Assembly: GCA_964410915.1 (NCBI GenBank)
Contig: CAYPIU010000013.1
Location: 1 to 41,329 of the forward strand
Origin: CAZFJG01 sp964410915
Lineage (GTDB): Bacteria > Synergistota > Synergistia > Synergistales > JAFGMB01
Direction: 5' to 3'
DNA length: 41,329 nucleotides
Shown piece after piece: positions 38,959 to 41,329 of this stretch. Numbering within the stretch: the first letter of the stretch is position 1; each line of letters starts with the position of its first letter. The notes beneath the pieces are model-generated. The model made no database searches. It saw only the letters and a program-made list of their open reading frames with translations, and was not told the origin of the DNA. A program made the position numbers and the translations under genes.

Positions 38959-39834
38959 AGTATTCACCGTTTGAGGAATGTTCAATGACAAAACTATCCC
39001 TTTTAACCCACTTTCCCGAGCAGGAACTTAGAATAAATATACTTTTTCGAGATGGCCGATGTCTTTTTTTCGATAAATCAATGAAATAACCCGGAAAAGA
39101 AATAGTTCTTATACTTTCCAGAGAAGAAATTATGTCCTCCGTTGAAAAGTTACAGTCTTTTACTGTCTTTAAAGACCGTGAAAGCCAGGATACCATGGCC
39201 TTGATCTTGAGAACTTCAGATGGGGTAACTGCGTTCTTTGACGCGCAGGAATATATTTCAGGTGAAATTTTGACAGTCTCTCTGGAGGGGAACGGATCCT
39301 GACTGAAAACACTGATACCTTTCACGCCAAGAAGCATATTTTGTGCTTCCCCTCCATATATAAGGCTTTCCTCGGGATACCCAAGTATATAAAGACTCTC
39401 CTGGAGCCTTAGAGAATCTGAAGGAGCAAGCCATGAAAGAAGATTTTTAGATCTGCTCTGAACGCAATCCTTCAGCGGGTTCAGGAACGGACCCTGACGG
39501 TTTCTCGTAAAATGAAGGCAACGGTTGTTCAACCCCAATTCTGACAATAAAAGGTTTGACAGATTTCCAAGCGTATTGGATCTCTCATCAAGTTTATCTA
39601 TGAATACTGTCCAGTTATCTTCCTGCTCCCGATCTGCCCAAAGGGCGATAGCGTGAGGTCTGAAAGACTCATGCAGATCAATCCCAAAAAGAAAAGATGC
39701 TCTCTTGTCACTTTCAGAAAGGAACCTGATCCTTTCAGACCAGCCGGCAATAAGAGGAAATTTTTCCTTTTGGGCGGATTTACAAAGCAGTGAGAGAATT
39801 GGACCTTTCATCACGGCAATTCCAACATTTATAT
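38945..39834 (-). CDS. Hypothetical protein between fliR and fliL, 5' end in gap
   Basis: Not recognised. About 296 residues are visible, soluble, with no signal peptide. The frame is open into the gap: GTG/ATG codons at 39809-39814 could serve as start, but the residues before them (INVGIAV) look coding, so the true start may be hidden. The sequence has an alpha/beta character (GIDLHESFRPHAIALWADRE; LQESLYILGYPEESLIYGG) and a basic stretch near its end (KKRHRPSRKS). It is one of only three minus-strand genes in the locus (with motA and the HD-GYP gene). It overlaps the fliR end by 14 bases. No function is proposed. Confidence 0.7.
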
Positions 39835-39934
39835 NNNNNNNNNNNNNNNNNNNNNNNNNNNNNNNNNNNNNNNNNNNNNNNNNNNNNNNNNNNNNNNNNN
39901 NNNNNNNNNNNNNNNNNNNNNNNNNNNNNNNNNN
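39835..39934. other. Assembly gap (100 N) before fliL
   Basis: Exactly 100 N, unknown true length. It hides the start of the minus-strand orphan and perhaps the fliL promoter. Confidence 0.97.
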
Positions 39935-39964
39935 TCAGGAAAACTAATAAAGTCCTTCCTGAGA

Positions 39965-39991
39965 ACCGATTCTTATAGTAGGAGTATCGGT
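39965..39991. promoter_or_regulatory. Short inverted repeat in the fliL leader
   Basis: Perfect 6-base arms ACCGAT and ATCGGT (39965-39970, 39986-39991) with a 15-base interval lie 33 bases before the fliL start. TAAT at 39945-39948 lies 16 bases before ACCGATTC, a poor fit to a sigma28 promoter. Functional meaning is uncertain. Confidence 0.3.
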
Positions 39992-40024
39992 AAAAGACGG
40001 TTCTATTTTCAGGAAGGGGATTAT

Positions 40025-40501
40025 ATGTTGAAAATGAATTTCAAGAAAATCGGCCTCACTGCCTTCTTTCTTTTAATAATATTCACAACAGGCTTTGCAG
40101 GAGGTATATTTTTCAGCAACGTTGCTGCAGGCATGGGAGAAGAAACCCCTGAAGTAGAGCAGGTTAAAGCATATCCTATCTATGAATTGGGGGAATTTAA
40201 ACTTTCTCTAAGCGGAGGAGAGTTCACTGATCCTGCATTAGTAAGCTTTGAACTTGTCCTTGAACTTGAAAGTGAAAAAGTCCTGGAAAAATTAAACACT
40301 GAAGCTTACTGGGAAGCTCTTTTCAGGAACGAAGTAATTACAGAATCCATGAGCCAGGGACAAGCTTCCCTTAAGAGCCCCGAAGGGCTCCTAAGGTTGT
40401 CAGAAGATATTACCGAACGTCTTAACAGTGTCGGCCCATCATTTCCTAAAATATCAAACCCCGTACGAAGGATATTTCTTCGATCCTTCGTGTTGCAGTA
40501 A
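40025..40501 (+). CDS. fliL: Flagellar basal body protein FliL
   Basis: FliL is a membrane protein that associates with the stator and affects torque. The 158-residue protein has one N-terminal membrane helix (residues about 7-27) and a periplasmic domain. The domain pattern is typical (YELGEFKLSLSGGEFTDPALVSFELVLELESEKV; late helix DITERLNSV). The ATG has AGGAAGGGG upstream. It ends 13 bases before fliM, the usual fliL-fliM pair. Confidence 0.9.
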   Translation: MLKMNFKKIGLTAFFLLIIFTTGFAGGIFFSNVAAGMGEETPEVEQVKAYPIYELGEFKLSLSGGEFTDPALVSFELVLELESEKVLEKLNTEAYWEALFRNEVITESMSQGQASLKSPEGLLRLSEDITERLNSVGPSFPKISNPVRRIFLRSFVLQ

Positions 40502-40514
40502 AGGATGATCATTT

Positions 40515-41329
40515 TTGGCTGACGTACTGAATCAGGCTGAGATCGATAAGCTCCTTGGATCTCTTGCCTCGGGAGAAGTCTCATCTGCACCTGATAAGGC
40601 AGAAAAACATGTAAAGACATACAATTTCAGGAGACCTAATAAATTCAACAGGGATCAGTTTCGAGCTGTACAGATGCTCCATGAAAGTTTTGCACGACAT
40701 CTGACAAGTACACTTTCGACCATGACAAGATCAATGGTCTCTGTCGAGATATCCAACGTGGAACAAGTACCATACGAAGAATTCGTCCGATCTGTCATGT
40801 CGCCGACTACACTGGCTATACTTGATATGGAGCCCCTGAACGGTAAGGGTATCCTTGAGGTAAACCAGATACTTATGTTCTCCCTCATCGACCGTATGCT
40901 TGGCGGAAAAGGGGAACCTCTTGACCCCTCAAGAGAATTTACCGATCTTGAAAAAGTGATCGTGGACCGTATACTTCTGAATATTTTCAAGGAACTTGAC
41001 CAGAGCTGGAAAACCATAAATGAAGATATTCATTTCACCCTCTTTGGAAAAGAAAGCAACCCCTTTTTCGTTCAGATCGTTCCCAAGGCCGAGATGGTGC
41101 TGCTCGTTAACATAAAGGCACAGGTAGGGGCCGTGGAGAGCAGAATGAATCTCTGCCTTCCCTTTCATACTCTTGAACCTGTAATAGACAAATTCAATCC
41201 CCAGGAATGGTTTGTATCAAAAGACAAATATCTCTCTGAGGACGAACGGGCAAAGTTACAGAATACGATCAAGGACGTAAAGGTCGATCTGACAGCTCAA
41301 TTGAGCAGTACCAGCCTCACACTCGCTGA
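40515..41329 (+). CDS. fliM: Motor switch protein FliM, 3' end outside window
   Basis: FliM is the C-ring protein that binds CheY-P and contacts FliG and FliN. The start is TTG 40515, just after fliL (stop 40501), with AAGGATGA upstream; nearby ATG 40505 hits an early stop. The N-terminal CheY-binding motif (VLNQAEIDKLL) and the middle CheC-like domain (SVEISNVEQVPYEEFVRS; LMFSLIDRMLGGKG) are clear. The start of the C-terminal FliN-like domain is also present (VDLTAQLSSTSLTLA). The frame runs off the window end with 271 codons seen, of about 330 expected. Confidence 0.94.
   Translation, partial: MADVLNQAEIDKLLGSLASGEVSSAPDKAEKHVKTYNFRRPNKFNRDQFRAVQMLHESFARHLTSTLSTMTRSMVSVEISNVEQVPYEEFVRSVMSPTTLAILDMEPLNGKGILEVNQILMFSLIDRMLGGKGEPLDPSREFTDLEKVIVDRILLNIFKELDQSWKTINEDIHFTLFGKESNPFFVQIVPKAEMVLLVNIKAQVGAVESRMNLCLPFHTLEPVIDKFNPQEWFVSKDKYLSEDERAKLQNTIKDVKVDLTAQLSSTSLTLA

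Overview
The window is almost entirely one dense flagellar and chemotaxis locus, with a short polyphosphate-type module at its left edge. Base composition is moderately AT-rich, with heavy use of AGA/AGG arginine codons and frequent TTG/GTG starts behind strong GGAGG ribosome sites. The gene set includes a FliA/WhiG sigma factor, FapA (DUF342), CheX, FlhF/FlhG, a YvyF-type zinc-ribbon protein and a MotE-like protein. The run flgD-flgE-flgL-flhB-sigma-fliE-fliF-fliG-fliH-fliI-fliJ-transglycosylase-fapA-flhA-motB-yvyF-cheA resembles what I recall of Synergistota. That assignment is inference from gene content and order (about 50% sure); no rRNA or other phylogenetic marker is present.

Layout. 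(1) 1-3829: a CHAD-domain protein cut by the window edge, a calcineurin-like phosphoesterase fused to an HD domain, and a Ppx/GppA phosphatase with a related HD domain. A strong intrinsic terminator (3870-3907) closes this unit. (2) 4003-14609: a sigma28-type promoter, then flgD, flgE, a giant flgL, flhB, the sigma factor, fliE, fliF and fliG. (3) 14799-26654: fliH, fliI, fliJ, a flagellar lytic transglycosylase, fapA, flhA, motB, yvyF, cheA and a secreted TPR/propeller-like protein. (4) 26668-30271: motA on the minus strand, then on the plus strand two unknown proteins, a MotE-like protein, flgB and flgC. (5) 30480-34167: fliN, cheR, flhF, flhG. (6) 34272-39834: a small frameshifted gene, cheY, a minus-strand HD-GYP protein, cheX, fliP, fliQ, fliR and a minus-strand orphan. 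(7) 40025-end: fliL and a truncated fliM.

Together these genes encode most of the export apparatus (FlhA, FlhB, FliP, FliQ, FliR, FliH, FliI, FliJ), the MS-ring and C-ring (FliF, FliG, FliM, FliN), part of the rod and hook (FliE, FlgB, FlgC, FlgD, FlgE, FlgL), the stator (MotA, MotB, MotE-like), placement control (FlhF, FlhG) and part of a CheA/CheY/CheX/CheR chemotaxis pathway. Not seen here: fliO, fliK, flgK, fliD, flagellin, flgM, cheW, cheB.

Five runs of exactly 100 N (14654, 26453, 30272, 34168, 39835) are placeholder scaffold gaps of unknown true length. One is flanked by an exact 55-bp duplication and is almost certainly a false gap. The others interrupt or abut genes, and their joins cannot be verified from the sequence. 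No stretch over 300 bases lacks a gene. I see no tRNA, rRNA, CRISPR array, insertion sequence or phage.

The observations I rate highest are: the polyphosphate-type trio with its shared HD domain; a palindrome that would bring a distant Shine-Dalgarno next to the fliN start codon; a conserved-looking secreted protein after cheA and a set of unknown proteins inside the locus; and a frameshift at a T7 run after flhG.
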